From Caulobacteraceae bacterium (GTDB lineage Bacteria > Pseudomonadota > Alphaproteobacteria > Caulobacterales > Caulobacteraceae): a stretch of DNA of 64,000 bases. The notes beneath the pieces were generated by a model, which saw nothing but the letters and a program-made list of their open reading frames with translations, searched no databases and was not told the origin of the DNA. The DNA is taken from contig CANJRI010000003.1 of the NCBI GenBank assembly GCA_947476555.1, positions 22,536 through 86,535 on the forward strand. The letters are read 5' to 3'. Made by a program: the position numbers and the translations under genes. Below are positions 36,569 to 49,976 of this stretch, one piece after another (position 1 is the first letter of the stretch; each line of letters starts with the position of its first letter).

Positions 36569-37777
36569 TTGACGCGCGCCCTGATCCTCGCGGCCCTGAT
36601 CGCCGCCACCCCCCTGCCCGCCCTGGCCCAGGCCATCTCGCCAGCGGCCCGCGCCGCGCACCGCGACGCCGTCGTCATGGACAGCCATTTCGACACCCCG
36701 GCCCTGCTCGGCCGGCCGGGCTGGAGCATACTTGACCGTCACAGCCCCGAGATGGACGGCAGCCAGGTGGATTACCCGCGCATGGTCGAGGGCGGGGTGG
36801 ACGGGGGCTTCTTCGCGGTGTTCACCCCTCAGGGGCCGCGGACGCCGGAGGGCTATGCGGCGGCGCGGGACTTCGCGCTCTACCGGCTGACCGAGATCCG
36901 CGAGATGGCGGCGCGGCACAGCAAGGAATTCGCCCTCACCCTGACCGCCGACGAGGCCTTGGCGGCGGCGAAGGCGGGACGGAAATTCGTGATCCCGTCG
37001 ATGGAGAACAGCTATCCGGTGGGCAAGGACCTCAGCCTGATGCGGACCTTCCATCGACTGGGCGTGCGGGTGATGAGCCCGGCGCACCAGACCAACAACG
37101 ACCTGGCGGACAGCTCCACCGACCCCAAGGGGACCGAGTGGGGCGGCCTCTCGCCGCTGGGACGCCAATGGGTGGAGGAGGCCAACCGCCTGGGCGTGTT
37201 GATCGACGGCTCACACGCCACCGACCTCGCGGCCGAGCAAATGGCCGCCTATTCCCGCACGCCGATCATCATGACCCACTCGGGGGTGAAGGCGGTGTTC
37301 GACCACCCGCGCAACATCTCCGACCTGTTGCTCCGCTTCATCGCCCGGCGCGGCGGGGTGGTGCAGATCAACGTCTTCTCCAGCTACATGGTCGAGGGCG
37401 CGCCCGATCCCGCGCGAGCGGCGGCCCTGGCCGAGCTCAACCGCAAATATCCCGGCCCGCGCAATCAGGCCCGGCAGGTCGCCTATATCGCCGAGCGCGA
37501 GGCGATCGACCGGCGGCTGCCCGCGGCCCGCGCCAACATCGACCAGGTCATGGAGCACATCTTCCACGCCATCACCGTAGGCGGCATCGACGCCGTGGGC
37601 CTCTCGGGCGACTTCGACGGCGGCGGCGGGGTGGAGGGCCTCAACGACGTCACCGCCTATCCGATGGTGACGCAGAAGCTGATGGACGCCGGCTACACCA
37701 AGGAGGACGTGGCGAAATTCTGGGGCGGAAACGCCCTGCGTGTGCTGCGCCAGGCGCAGGAGGCTGCGGCCAAGTAA
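36569..37777 (+). CDS. membrane dipeptidase (M19 family)
   Basis: VVMDSHFDTP, GVRVMSPAHQTNNDLADSS, LIDGSHATD, IIMTHSGVKAV, GLSGDFDGGGGVEGLNDV; TTG start. Confidence 0.92.
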   Translation: MTRALILAALIAATPLPALAQAISPAARAAHRDAVVMDSHFDTPALLGRPGWSILDRHSPEMDGSQVDYPRMVEGGVDGGFFAVFTPQGPRTPEGYAAARDFALYRLTEIREMAARHSKEFALTLTADEALAAAKAGRKFVIPSMENSYPVGKDLSLMRTFHRLGVRVMSPAHQTNNDLADSSTDPKGTEWGGLSPLGRQWVEEANRLGVLIDGSHATDLAAEQMAAYSRTPIIMTHSGVKAVFDHPRNISDLLLRFIARRGGVVQINVFSSYMVEGAPDPARAAALAELNRKYPGPRNQARQVAYIAEREAIDRRLPAARANIDQVMEHIFHAITVGGIDAVGLSGDFDGGGGVEGLNDVTAYPMVTQKLMDAGYTKEDVAKFWGGNALRVLRQAQEAAAK

Positions 37778-37834
37778 GAACTATCCGACGCTTCAGGAGT
37801 TTGTGACCGGCAGATCCACCGGGAGACCTCCTTC

Positions 37835-38500
37835 TTGCGTCAGCACGCCCTCGCCCTCGCGGCCGTCGTCAGCCTGTGCGCCGGCTCGGCCTTCGCCCAA
37901 TCCACCGGGGTGGCGGTGGGTGCCCAACTGGGCACGCCGGGCGTCGGCGCCTCGGTCCAGATGAAGGCCTCGGAGAGCCTGGTGCTGCGTGGCGACCTCG
38001 ACTGGATGCGGTTCGGTTACGACCGCGACTATTCGGGCGTGGAATACGACAGCAAGCTGAAGTCCTTCACCGGCGGCGCCTTCGCCGACTTCCATCCCGG
38101 CGGCGGGCCGCTGATGGTCAGCGCCGGCGCCTATTACGGCACGCGGAAACTGGACTTGGACGCCCGGCCCACGGGCACTGTGGACATCGGCGGCCAGAGC
38201 TTCACCCCCGCCCAGATCGGCGAGATCACGGGCGAGGCCAGGATGTCCAAGCTGCAGCCCTTTCTCGGCCTCGGCTACGACAACACCTTCTCCGGAACCG
38301 GTGGCTGGGGCTTCCGGGCCGTGGCCGGCGTCGCCTTCTCCAAGGATCCGAGCGTCGATCTGATCGCCAGCGGCGGGACGCTCGCCACCGACCCCAACTT
38401 CCAGGCCCGTCTGGCACAGGAGGAGGCCGACGTCCGCGACGACGCCCGCAGGCTGCGCTACTTCCCGGTGGTGCAGGTGGGGATCACCCGTCAGTTCTAG
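37835..38500 (+). CDS. outer-membrane beta-barrel-like hypothetical protein
   Basis: Signal peptide, alternating beta pattern, C-terminal VVQVGITRQF (terminal F). Confidence 0.65.
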   Translation: MRQHALALAAVVSLCAGSAFAQSTGVAVGAQLGTPGVGASVQMKASESLVLRGDLDWMRFGYDRDYSGVEYDSKLKSFTGGAFADFHPGGGPLMVSAGAYYGTRKLDLDARPTGTVDIGGQSFTPAQIGEITGEARMSKLQPFLGLGYDNTFSGTGGWGFRAVAGVAFSKDPSVDLIASGGTLATDPNFQARLAQEEADVRDDARRLRYFPVVQVGITRQF

Positions 38501-38764
38501 CCGAGAATCCCTGCCAGGTTTGACCGTTTGCGTACGGATTACGCTGTAAGCGCGCACGGGTGCGGCGCCGGACCTATCGCGCTCCCCTTCCCCGACTACA
38601 ACCAGTACTCCCCGACAGCGCCGGCGGCGGCTTCTGCTACGCTACGGTCAAGGTGACGTTCTGAGGCCAAGAAGGTATCCCTGGTCGCCCGCCATCATGG
38701 AACCTCGCATAGCGCGGACGATCCCAAGCCGCCGGCGGCCAAAGTTGAACCGGAGGAGAGCCCA

Positions 38765-41749
38765 GTGAAGCGTCCCGAACTCTTCATATCGCTCGCCATG
38801 GCCGTCGCGCTGGGCGCGAGCGGCGCGTCGGGGGCTCAGACCCCGCCGGACCCGCCCAGGCTTTCGCCCGGCGACGTCCGCGTCGATGTCACCGTCACCG
38901 AGGGCACGTCCATGGCGGTGTCGATCTCGCCGGACGGCGCCTGGGTGGTGAGCGATCTGGTGGGCAGCCTTTGGGTCACCCCGGCGGCAGGGGGTCCGTC
39001 GCGCCGCATCACCGATCTGTTCAGCGACGCCCGCCAGCCGGTGTGGTCGCCGGACGGGAAGACCATCGCCTATTTCGCCTTCAGCGACGGCGGCTACGAC
39101 CTTTGGACGATCAAGCCCGACGGCTCGGACAACAGGAAGCTGACCACGGGCGCCTACGACGACCGCGATCCGGCCTGGTCCCCCGACGGGACCAAGATCG
39201 CCTTCGCCTCGGACCGGGGCGAACCGGGCAAGGACAGCTACAATATCTGGACCCTGGAGGTCGCCACCGGGCGGCTGGCGCGGGTGACGAACAACGCCTT
39301 CGAAAATCGCCTGCCAACCTGGTCGCCGGACGGCAAGGAGATCGCCTACGCCAGCGCCCGCGGCCAGGTGTCGGCCATCTACGCGACTGCGCTGGGATCG
39401 CCGCAGGAGCGCGAGATGCGTCGTGTGGCGGGGGCGGTGACTGCGCCGTCCTGGGGACCATCAGGCCAGTTGGCCTATGTGGCGGCCGACGCCAAGTCCA
39501 GCCGTCTGGAGATCGACGGCAAGACCGTCTCGGGCGCCGAGAACGTCTTTCCGTTCCGCGTCTCGTGGCTGCCGAACGACGGCGGATTCTATTACGTGTC
39601 CGACGGCAAGATCCGAAAGCGCTCGGCCGGCGGCGCCGCGCCGAAGACGGTGGCGTTCTCCGCCGCGCTGGAGGTCACGCGGCCGGTCTACGACAAGGTC
39701 AAACGCGATTTCGACTCCACCGCCCCACGCAAGGTGCTGGGCATCCAGCGCCCGGCCCTGTCACCGGACGGAACCAAGATCGCCTTCGCGGCAGTCGGCG
39801 ACATCTACCTGGCCCCCGTGGCCGGCGGCGCGCCCGCCGAGAACCTGACCCGCGACGCGGCCGCCGATGAGGATCCCGCCTGGTCGCCGGACGGCTCGAA
39901 GCTGGTCTATTCGTCGGACAAGGGCGGCGGGTTCCTGCAGCTCTGGATTCGGGATGTCGTGTCCGGCAGGGACGCCCGGCTAACCAACCTCGATCTCCAG
40001 CCCCTGGAAGCGGTCTGGTCGCCGGACGGGACGCGGATCGCCTTCATCGCCGTCGACGGCATGTGGGGCGTTGGGCGGCTGGCGGTCGTCCAGGTGGCCG
40101 GCGGCGAGGTCACCTTCCTGAGCCCCAGCCTGGACCAGCCCGGCCGTCCGACCTGGTCGGCCGACGGCAAGCACGTGGCGGTAGGCCTGACGCTGCCGTT
40201 CTCGAAGAGCTTCCGGGAAGGCACCAACCAGATCGCGGTCTATCCCTCGGACCGGGCAGCCGACCCCATCTGGCGGGTTCCCGTCGAGAACCTTTCCATC
40301 GACACGCGGGGCGGCGGCGGCCCGGCCTGGTCGCCCGACGGCCAGAAGATGGCGGCGATCTACGAAGGCGTCCTGCGGATCTGGCCGGTATCGCCCGACG
40401 GCGCGCCGCTGGGGCCCCCTCGCAGCCTGACCTCGGAGATCGCCCACTCGCCTTCCTGGTCGGGAGATTCCAGGACCATCCTCTTCCAGTCGGACGCCAA
40501 GCTGAAGAGGGTCGATGTCGAGACCGGCCAGATCACCGAGGTCCCGCTGGATCTGACCTACACCCTGGCCAAGCCCGCGGGGCGGGTCGTCGTCCATGCC
40601 GGCAAGATGGTGGATTCGATCACCGACAGGACCCAGGCCAACGTCGACATCGTCATCGACGGCAACCGCATCGCCTCCGTCGGACCGCACGATCCGGCGC
40701 TTCACGCCGGCGGCGCCAAGGTGGTGGATGGCTCGAACCTGACGGCCATTCCCGGCCTGATCGAATTCCATACCCACACGCAGAAGGACTTCGGCGCAAA
40801 CTACTACAAGGCCTGGCTGGCCTACGGCGTCACCACCCTCCGCACCCCCGGCAACCAGGTCTACGAAGGGGTCAAGAACCGTGAGGAGAGCGAGGCCGGC
40901 GTCCTGATCGCCCCGCGCATCTACGCCACCGGCCAGCTGATGGAATGGCAGCGCGTCTACTACAAGATGGGCGTCGCCATCTCCGGGCCCGCCCACCTCG
41001 AACTCGAACTGAAGCGCGCCGCGGCGCTGAAGTATGACCTGCTGAAAAGCTACGTTCGCATGACGGACGTGGGGCAGCGCCGCATCACCGAGTTCGCCCA
41101 CAACGAGATGGGAGTCCCCGTGACCACCCACGAAATCTACCCGGCCGCGTTCACCGGCGTGGACTCCACCGAACACGTCGGCGCCACCAGCCGGCGCGGC
41201 TATTCGCCGAAGCAGGGGCCGCAGGGGCGCTTCTACCAGGATATGGTGGCGCTGTTCGGCGAGAGCCGGCGCGTGATCTCGCCCACCATTTTCGGCGGGG
41301 GCTTCGCTTTCATGCAGCGGCCTCCTGGGGGTGACGACGACCCACGACTGTCGCTCTATCCCGCGTGGGCCCGGGCCTTCGTGTACGGTGACATCGCGCC
41401 GGGGATCGCGGTCAGCCGCGCCGCCAACGCCGAGGCCGTCCACCGCATCCATGCGGCCGGAGCCCAGATCGTGGCCGGCACCGACACGTCGCTCGCGATC
41501 AAGATGCACGCCGAGATCGCCACCTATGTGCAGGGGGGGCTGACGCCCTTCCAGGCCCTGCAGTCGGCGACGGTCACCCCTGCGCAGGTCCTGGGCCTGG
41601 ACGCGGGCGTGATCGCAGCGGGCAAGCTTGCCGACATCATCCTGGTGGCCGGCGATCCTCGCCGGGACATCTCGGCGACCGCCAACGTCCGCAAGGTGAT
41701 CTCCAACGGACGGGTGTTCGACGTGGAGGACCTGATCGCCGGCAAGTAG
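38765..41749 (+). CDS. TolB-like beta-propeller (PD40 repeats) fused to amidohydrolase
   Basis: Repeated WSPDG motifs; C-term IPGLIEFHTHTQKDFG, VAGTDTSLAIKMHAE, GKLADIILVAGDPRRDI. Confidence 0.9.
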   Translation: MKRPELFISLAMAVALGASGASGAQTPPDPPRLSPGDVRVDVTVTEGTSMAVSISPDGAWVVSDLVGSLWVTPAAGGPSRRITDLFSDARQPVWSPDGKTIAYFAFSDGGYDLWTIKPDGSDNRKLTTGAYDDRDPAWSPDGTKIAFASDRGEPGKDSYNIWTLEVATGRLARVTNNAFENRLPTWSPDGKEIAYASARGQVSAIYATALGSPQEREMRRVAGAVTAPSWGPSGQLAYVAADAKSSRLEIDGKTVSGAENVFPFRVSWLPNDGGFYYVSDGKIRKRSAGGAAPKTVAFSAALEVTRPVYDKVKRDFDSTAPRKVLGIQRPALSPDGTKIAFAAVGDIYLAPVAGGAPAENLTRDAAADEDPAWSPDGSKLVYSSDKGGGFLQLWIRDVVSGRDARLTNLDLQPLEAVWSPDGTRIAFIAVDGMWGVGRLAVVQVAGGEVTFLSPSLDQPGRPTWSADGKHVAVGLTLPFSKSFREGTNQIAVYPSDRAADPIWRVPVENLSIDTRGGGGPAWSPDGQKMAAIYEGVLRIWPVSPDGAPLGPPRSLTSEIAHSPSWSGDSRTILFQSDAKLKRVDVETGQITEVPLDLTYTLAKPAGRVVVHAGKMVDSITDRTQANVDIVIDGNRIASVGPHDPALHAGGAKVVDGSNLTAIPGLIEFHTHTQKDFGANYYKAWLAYGVTTLRTPGNQVYEGVKNREESEAGVLIAPRIYATGQLMEWQRVYYKMGVAISGPAHLELELKRAAALKYDLLKSYVRMTDVGQRRITEFAHNEMGVPVTTHEIYPAAFTGVDSTEHVGATSRRGYSPKQGPQGRFYQDMVALFGESRRVISPTIFGGGFAFMQRPPGGDDDPRLSLYPAWARAFVYGDIAPGIAVSRAANAEAVHRIHAAGAQIVAGTDTSLAIKMHAEIATYVQGGLTPFQALQSATVTPAQVLGLDAGVIAAGKLADIILVAGDPRRDISATANVRKVISNGRVFDVEDLIAGK

Positions 41750-41760
41750 GCGCGGTGATG

Positions 41761-42213
41761 CTAGACGCCGACGCTGAAGATCGCTTGCCCACCGTCGGTT
41801 GCGACAAGCGACCAGCCATCCCGCGCCAGCAGGCCGGCGGCCGTGGAGGTGGCGGCATAGAGCCATCGGTAGCCCATCTGGGCCGCCGCCGGGCGGGACG
41901 CCATGATGAGCGCTGCGCCGATCCCCCGCCGCCGCAGAGGCGGGTTGGTCCACAAGCCCACCAGCCACGGCGTCAGGTGTGCGTAGCTGGCGATGGAGGT
42001 CGGCGCGATGGCGCAGGCGCCGACCGCCCTTCCCTCGGTTAGCGCGATCAGGCCGAGCGGCAATCCCTCGCCCGCCGCCCGCGCGGTCAGATCGGCCAAA
42101 GCATCGCCCGGACCCCCCGGCCCGTACCACTCGGGCCACTCCGCGAGGTAGCCCTCGGCGATCTCCGCGACCCGGTCAGGATGCCGATGAAGCAGGGCGA
42201 TCTCGAAACTCAT
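41761..42213 (-). CDS. GNAT family N-acetyltransferase
   Basis: AVGACAIAPTSIASYAHLTPWLVGLWTNPPLRRRGIGAALI. Confidence 0.85.
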   Translation of the reverse strand: MSFEIALLHRHPDRVAEIAEGYLAEWPEWYGPGGPGDALADLTARAAGEGLPLGLIALTEGRAVGACAIAPTSIASYAHLTPWLVGLWTNPPLRRRGIGAALIMASRPAAAQMGYRWLYAATSTAAGLLARDGWSLVATDGGQAIFSVGV

Positions 42214-42228
42214 CGCCGCACGGCCTTT

Positions 42229-42243
42229 GTTCCCCATGCGTTC
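42229..42243. promoter_or_regulatory. LexA/SOS box GTTC-CCCATGC-GTTC
   Basis: Exact GTTC-N7-GTTC between uvrA and the divergent GNAT gene. Confidence 0.8.
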
Positions 42244-42327
42244 TCGTGGTATCCACGACTTGCATGACTACATTAGCCCGTCCCGCCCCCGGACCTTCCG
42301 GCGGCGGCTGATTGTTTCCGGGACAAG

Positions 42328-45219
<2,892 letters not shown>

Positions 45220-45238
45220 ACTCCTTCCGAAAGGGAGG

Positions 45239-45850
45239 ATGCGGATGCTAATCTCTCGAAGGGGCCTCACGGCCGGGATCGGGCTGTCGCTGGCCGCGCC
45301 CCACGTCCTGGCGGCCGAGCTTACGCCCCGCCAGACCGAAGGGCCCTACTACCCCCTCACCCGCCCCGCCGATCAGGACTGGGACCTCACCCGCCTGCCG
45401 GGCCGCAGCGCCCGGGCGGAGGGCCAGGTGATCGAGGTGACCGGCCGGGTGCTGGATATCCAGGGCCGGCCGGTGGCGCGCGCCAAGCTGGACCTCTGGC
45501 AGGCCAACAGCCGGGGCCGGTACATGCATCCCGGCGACGGCGGCAACAGCGCGCCTCTCGACCCGAACTTCCAGGGCTCGGCGGTGATCCTCGCGGACGC
45601 CCAGGGCCGCTACCGGTTCCGGACCATCAAGCCGGCCCCCTACAGCGGGCGAACGTCGCACATCCATTTCATGATCTCTGGACGCGGCCGGCCGCTGACC
45701 ACGCAGATGTACTTTCCGGGAGAGCCGCTGAACGCACGCGACGGGATCCTGCGCGGATCGGGCGCGGAGGCGCGCGCCCTGATCGCTCTCGCGCAGCCCA
45801 GGACCGCTGACGGCGCCCTGGCCTATGCGTGGGACGTGCGGCTGGCCTAG
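45239..45850 (+). CDS. intradiol ring-cleavage dioxygenase-like protein
   Basis: Tat-like N-term SRRGLTAGIGLSLAAPHVLA; TEGPYYP, GRPVARAKLDLWQANSRGRY, GRTSHIHFMI. Confidence 0.85.
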   Translation: MRMLISRRGLTAGIGLSLAAPHVLAAELTPRQTEGPYYPLTRPADQDWDLTRLPGRSARAEGQVIEVTGRVLDIQGRPVARAKLDLWQANSRGRYMHPGDGGNSAPLDPNFQGSAVILADAQGRYRFRTIKPAPYSGRTSHIHFMISGRGRPLTTQMYFPGEPLNARDGILRGSGAEARALIALAQPRTADGALAYAWDVRLA

Positions 45851-46761
45851 GCGGCTGTGGCCGGCGGCGACGTGCTGGGATCCTTCAGCGCCCGATAGGC
45901 GAAGGCGCCGGGCGCCGCGAGGACCGCGTAATACATGGCGGTGAAAAGGCTACCGATCAGCACGTAGGCGATCATGAACGGGCTGGCGTAGCTACTTGCC
46001 GTAACCTCCCGCGCACGCAGGATAGCCACGAGATCAGCAACCTCGCCCCCCGTGGCCATCATGGCCGCCAAGGAGAGGCAGAAGAACACCACCAGGGTGA
46101 CGACAGCCAGCACGACCAGGCAGCAAACCGCCAGGAGATACGCCCCCCCGAGCCGCCAGAATTGCCCACGTGTCATCGCCCAGGACTCGAATACCGCCAG
46201 CTTGCCCCGATCAAAGGTGATCACCGGCGCCAGGGACATCCTGATGCCAACGAAGATGAGCAGGCCGAGGGAAAACAGTTCAGCGACGGCAAGGACGAAC
46301 GTCGTCGCCGCCTCGCCGGCGATCGAGGCCAGCAAGCCAAGGAGCGCCACGCCAAGCTGCACGATGGCGATCAGGAAGACGGCGAGTACGAGGTAGATCA
46401 GGGTCAATCCCATCAGCCGGAGTTCGTCGCCGCCGAACCTCAGATAGCTGAACCTGTCGCCCACCGGCCTTAGCAGTATGCGGTAGACGGCGGCCGCCAT
46501 CATGCATTGGACGGACAGGCCGAAGACGAGGAGCGGAGAAAGCACGAGAAGCGCTTGCATCAGCGCGCCAGGATCGATCGCGCCGTCGGCCTCCAGCGAC
46601 TGCAGGGCAGCCCTGCCATCGGCCGGCATGTTGATCGTGATCACCGCCCCGGCGACGCTGATCAGCAAGGCGAACAGCGTCCAGGCGAGCAGCGCCTTGG
46701 GACGTTCGCGCGTCAGGCGGAAGCCCTCGAGGGCGGCGTCGCTCGGAGAAAATCCAGCCAT
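45847..46761 (-). CDS. multi-TM membrane protein, unknown
   Basis: 304 aa with several TM segments. Confidence 0.7.
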   Translation of the reverse strand: MAGFSPSDAALEGFRLTRERPKALLAWTLFALLISVAGAVITINMPADGRAALQSLEADGAIDPGALMQALLVLSPLLVFGLSVQCMMAAAVYRILLRPVGDRFSYLRFGGDELRLMGLTLIYLVLAVFLIAIVQLGVALLGLLASIAGEAATTFVLAVAELFSLGLLIFVGIRMSLAPVITFDRGKLAVFESWAMTRGQFWRLGGAYLLAVCCLVVLAVVTLVVFFCLSLAAMMATGGEVADLVAILRAREVTASSYASPFMIAYVLIGSLFTAMYYAVLAAPGAFAYRALKDPSTSPPATAA

Positions 46762-46888
46762 TCAAGTCCCTTGGGCCGCGCGCCTCAGGCGGCGACTCGT
46801 ACGGCCCCGGGGGTCAAATTGGGGCGCCGTCCCGGCACCGGCAAGGCCCCGCTCGCGATTGTCGGCGATCGTTGCTAATCAGCCGCCC

Positions 46889-48319
46889 ATGACAACAAAC
46901 CCCGTGCATGTGGTGGGCGGCGGCCTGGCCGGTTCCGAGGCCGCCTGGCAGATCGCCCAGGCCGGCGTGCCCGTGATCCTCCACGAGATGCGACCGGTGC
47001 GCGGCACCGACGCCCACCAGACCGACGGCCTGGCCGAACTGGTCTGCTCCAACTCGTTCCGCGCCGATGACTGGACGGGGAACGCGGTGGGCCTGCTGCA
47101 CGCCGAGATGCGGGCGCTCTCGTCGATCATCATGGCCTGCGGCGACGCCTGCCAGGTGCCGGCCGGCGGGGCGCTGGCGGTCGACCGGGACGGCTTTTCC
47201 CAGGCCGTCACCGCGCGGCTGGAGGCCCATCCGCTGGTCACCATCGCCCGCGAGGAGATCGCCGGCCTGCCGCCGCCGGACTGGGACAGCGTGATCCTGG
47301 CCACCGGCCCTCTCACCTCGCCTGCCCTGGCCCAGGCCATCCTGACCCTGACCGGCGAAGACGAGCTGTCGTTCTTCGACGCCATCGCCCCCATCGTGCA
47401 CCTGGAGTCCGTGGACTTCGGCGTGGTCTGGCGCCAGTCCCGCTACGACAAGGAAGGTCCGGGCGGCGACGCGGCCGCCTACATCAATTGCCCGATGGAC
47501 AAGGCCCAATACGACGCCTTCATCGACGCCCTACTGGCCGGGCCCAAGTCGGAGTTCAAGGACTGGGAGCACGTGCCCTATTTCGACGGCTGCCTGCCGA
47601 TCGAGGTGATGGCCGAGCGAGGCCGCGAGACCCTGCGCCACGGGCCGATGAAGCCGGTGGGCCTGACCAACGCCCACAAGCCCACCGAGAAGGCCCATGC
47701 GATCGTCCAGCTGCGCCAGGACAACGCGCTCGGCACGCTGTGGAACATGGTCGGCTTCCAGACCAAGCTGAAGCATGGCGCCCAGACCGAGATCTTCCGG
47801 ATGATCCCGGGGCTGGAGAAGGCGATGTTCGCGCGTCTGGGCGGGCTGCACCGCAACACCTTCATCAACTCGCCACGCCTGCTGGACGCCTCGCTGCGGC
47901 TGAAGGTCCAGCCGCGCCTGCGCTTCGCCGGCCAGGTGACCGGGGTCGAAGGCTATGTGGAAAGCGCCGGGGTGGGCCTGATGGCGGGCCGCTTCGCCGC
48001 CGCGGAGCGCCTGGGTCGGCCGCTCTCCCCGCCGCCGGCGACCACCGCCCTGGGCGCCCTGATCGGTCACATCACCGGCGGCCACCTGGAAGGCGGCAAG
48101 GGCTCGTTCCAGCCGATGAACATCAACTACGGCCTGCTGCCGCCGCTGGAGGCGCCGAAGCACGACGCCGAAGGCCGCAGGCTGCCCAACAAGGAACGCG
48201 GCCGGGCCAAGAAGCGGCTGATGGGCGAGCGGGCGCTGGCCGACCTCAAGGCGTGGTCAGATGCGGCCCAGGGCGACGGCGAGCAGCAGGCGCAGGCGCT
48301 TACCGAACTCGGAGTCTGA
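46889..48319 (+). CDS. trmFO: FADH2-dependent methylenetetrahydrofolate--tRNA (uracil-54-C5) methyltransferase
   Basis: [58 protein letters not shown]. Confidence 0.96.
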   Translation: MTTNPVHVVGGGLAGSEAAWQIAQAGVPVILHEMRPVRGTDAHQTDGLAELVCSNSFRADDWTGNAVGLLHAEMRALSSIIMACGDACQVPAGGALAVDRDGFSQAVTARLEAHPLVTIAREEIAGLPPPDWDSVILATGPLTSPALAQAILTLTGEDELSFFDAIAPIVHLESVDFGVVWRQSRYDKEGPGGDAAAYINCPMDKAQYDAFIDALLAGPKSEFKDWEHVPYFDGCLPIEVMAERGRETLRHGPMKPVGLTNAHKPTEKAHAIVQLRQDNALGTLWNMVGFQTKLKHGAQTEIFRMIPGLEKAMFARLGGLHRNTFINSPRLLDASLRLKVQPRLRFAGQVTGVEGYVESAGVGLMAGRFAAAERLGRPLSPPPATTALGALIGHITGGHLEGGKGSFQPMNINYGLLPPLEAPKHDAEGRRLPNKERGRAKKRLMGERALADLKAWSDAAQGDGEQQAQALTELGV

Positions 48320-48889
48320 CCGGCCCGCCAGCGTCGCGTGCGCCACAGCCGGGAAGGCGGCGGCGCTAAGCTTGCGAGCGCCTGCGCGCGCCGCGGCCAT
48401 ATCAGGAGCCTGACCGCGCCGGGCGAGCATCCAGGCGGCGCCGGCCGCTTCGGCCGCCGACGGATCCGAGGTGGGATCGAGGATACGGGCGGCGACGGCG
48501 GCAGCCTGTCCGGCGGTTCCCCTTGCCCACTCGGCGGCTTCGGCCGCGCTCATCGGTGTGGGGTCGAGTTCCCGGTAGCGTGCGTCGATCATCGCCTCCA
48601 GGGCCGCGCGCGGCAGGCCGTGGTGGGCGACAGCGGCGGCCAGGGCCTGGGCGGTGGGGTGGTGGCGGACCGGCCGGCCCTCGAACACCTCATCCAGCAC
48701 CTCGCGCCACCAGGTCAGGCGGATTTCCCCCAGCAGGGCGTTCGAAGCCACCTTCGGCGCACGGGCCAGTTCATGGTCGAAGGCGTAGAGCGCGATGACG
48801 TCGGCGCGCGCCTGTGCGTCGCCGACGAACCGGCTGGAAAGCCAGCGGTCCGGATCCACGCGGCGGATCAAGGCGTCGAGGTCGTCCAT
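48257..48889 (-). CDS. squalene/phytoene synthase family protein
   Basis: [60 protein letters not shown]. Confidence 0.85.
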   Translation of the reverse strand: MDDLDALIRRVDPDRWLSSRFVGDAQARADVIALYAFDHELARAPKVASNALLGEIRLTWWREVLDEVFEGRPVRHHPTAQALAAAVAHHGLPRAALEAMIDARYRELDPTPMSAAEAAEWARGTAGQAAAVAARILDPTSDPSAAEAAGAAWMLARRGQAPDMAAARAGARKLSAAAFPAVAHATLAGRSDSEFGKRLRLLLAVALGRI

Positions 48890-48952
48890 CGTCCCAACGA
48901 AAAGGGCCCGCCTGATCGGCGGGCCCCTCAGAAGCAGAAAACCGCCCCGGCG

Positions 48953-49552
48953 TCAGCCGAAGATGGTCTGGTTCATGGTCATGGTGGCCAGCATTGGCAC
49001 CGACAGCAGGGTGTTGATACGCGAGAAGATCATCGCCTTGCGCCCGGCAGCGGCCTTGGCGTCGGCGTCGCCTTCCTTGATGCCGAGGGCGATCTTCTGC
49101 GCCGGCCAGATGAAAGCCCAGACGTTGATGAACATGATCGTGGCGAGCCACATGCCCAGCCCGATGAAGGCCGTGCGGCCGTCCTGGAAGCCGTTGCCCA
49201 GGGTGAGGGCTTCGACAAGGAAGCCCCGGTTGAAGGCCAGGATCACGCCCATCACCCAGGTGACCAACGCCGCCCAACGGAACCAGAACAGCGCCTCGGG
49301 CGCGATGAAGCGGGACACCGCAGGCTTAAGCTCGGCCGGAATCTCCGGCATCTTCCGGATCTGCACGAAGTTGAAGTAGTAGAGCAGCCCGATCCACAGA
49401 ATGCCCGCCAGCGTATGCAGCCAGCGGAACACCGCCTGCCAGAAGATCGCGTCGGTGGATCCGTAGTGCATCTGGTAGCCAGCGATCACGGCGAGCGCGA
49501 TCACGAAGCTGACGATCAGCGTGTTGCGGAGATTGGAAAGAAGTCCGGCCAT
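48953..49552 (-). CDS. urate hydroxylase PuuD-like membrane protein
   Basis: RWLHTLAGILWIGLLYYFNFVQI, GLGMWLATIMFINVWAFIWPAQ. Confidence 0.8.
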   Translation of the reverse strand: MAGLLSNLRNTLIVSFVIALAVIAGYQMHYGSTDAIFWQAVFRWLHTLAGILWIGLLYYFNFVQIRKMPEIPAELKPAVSRFIAPEALFWFRWAALVTWVMGVILAFNRGFLVEALTLGNGFQDGRTAFIGLGMWLATIMFINVWAFIWPAQKIALGIKEGDADAKAAAGRKAMIFSRINTLLSVPMLATMTMNQTIFG

Positions 49553-49616
49553 GGAAGCGCCCTCTGAGTCCTGCCTTTGGCGGAGGTATAGGGCGGTTTG
49601 ACGCAGGGAGTAAGTC

Positions 49617-49976
49617 TCAGACAGCGATCAGCGCGCACGCCAACCGCCGGCCCTCCGATGTGAGGACGTTGTAGAGGCGGGCGGCCGCTGGAGTGTCCAT
49701 GAATTCCAGGCCGACCCCGGCGGCCTGCAGGGCCTCCCTCACCGCCCGCGGTGGTTGCGCGTTCCGTGCGCCGACGCCCAGCAGCAGGAACTCCACCTCC
49801 GCGGGACCCGCGGAGATCACCGGGGCGAGCGCGTCCACGGTGAGCTCGGCAAGGTCAGCCACGGGCCAGGCGCGGACTTCATCGCCGACGATCAGCACCG
49901 ACCCCTCGCGGCGCTCGCCGGACAGGCGGAAACCGCCGCCGCCGTAGGCGTCCACCGAGGGCGCGTCCCGGGCCAC
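49617..49976 (-). CDS. Mth938-like domain protein
   Basis: VEFLLLGVGARNAQPPRAVREALQAAGVGLEFMDTPAAARLYNVLTSEGRRLACALIAV; downstream of secF. Confidence 0.85.
   Translation of the reverse strand: MARDAPSVDAYGGGGFRLSGERREGSVLIVGDEVRAWPVADLAELTVDALAPVISAGPAEVEFLLLGVGARNAQPPRAVREALQAAGVGLEFMDTPAAARLYNVLTSEGRRLACALIAV

Noticed and set aside
38530-38565. Palindrome TTAC-GCT-GTAA upstream of the propeller-amidohydrolase gene
   Set aside because: Only 4-bp arms and far (~220 bp) from the start codon; could be chance.
39980-42139. 719-aa minus-strand ORF
   Set aside because: Antisense shadow of the propeller-amidohydrolase gene that also runs through the GNAT gene in another frame.
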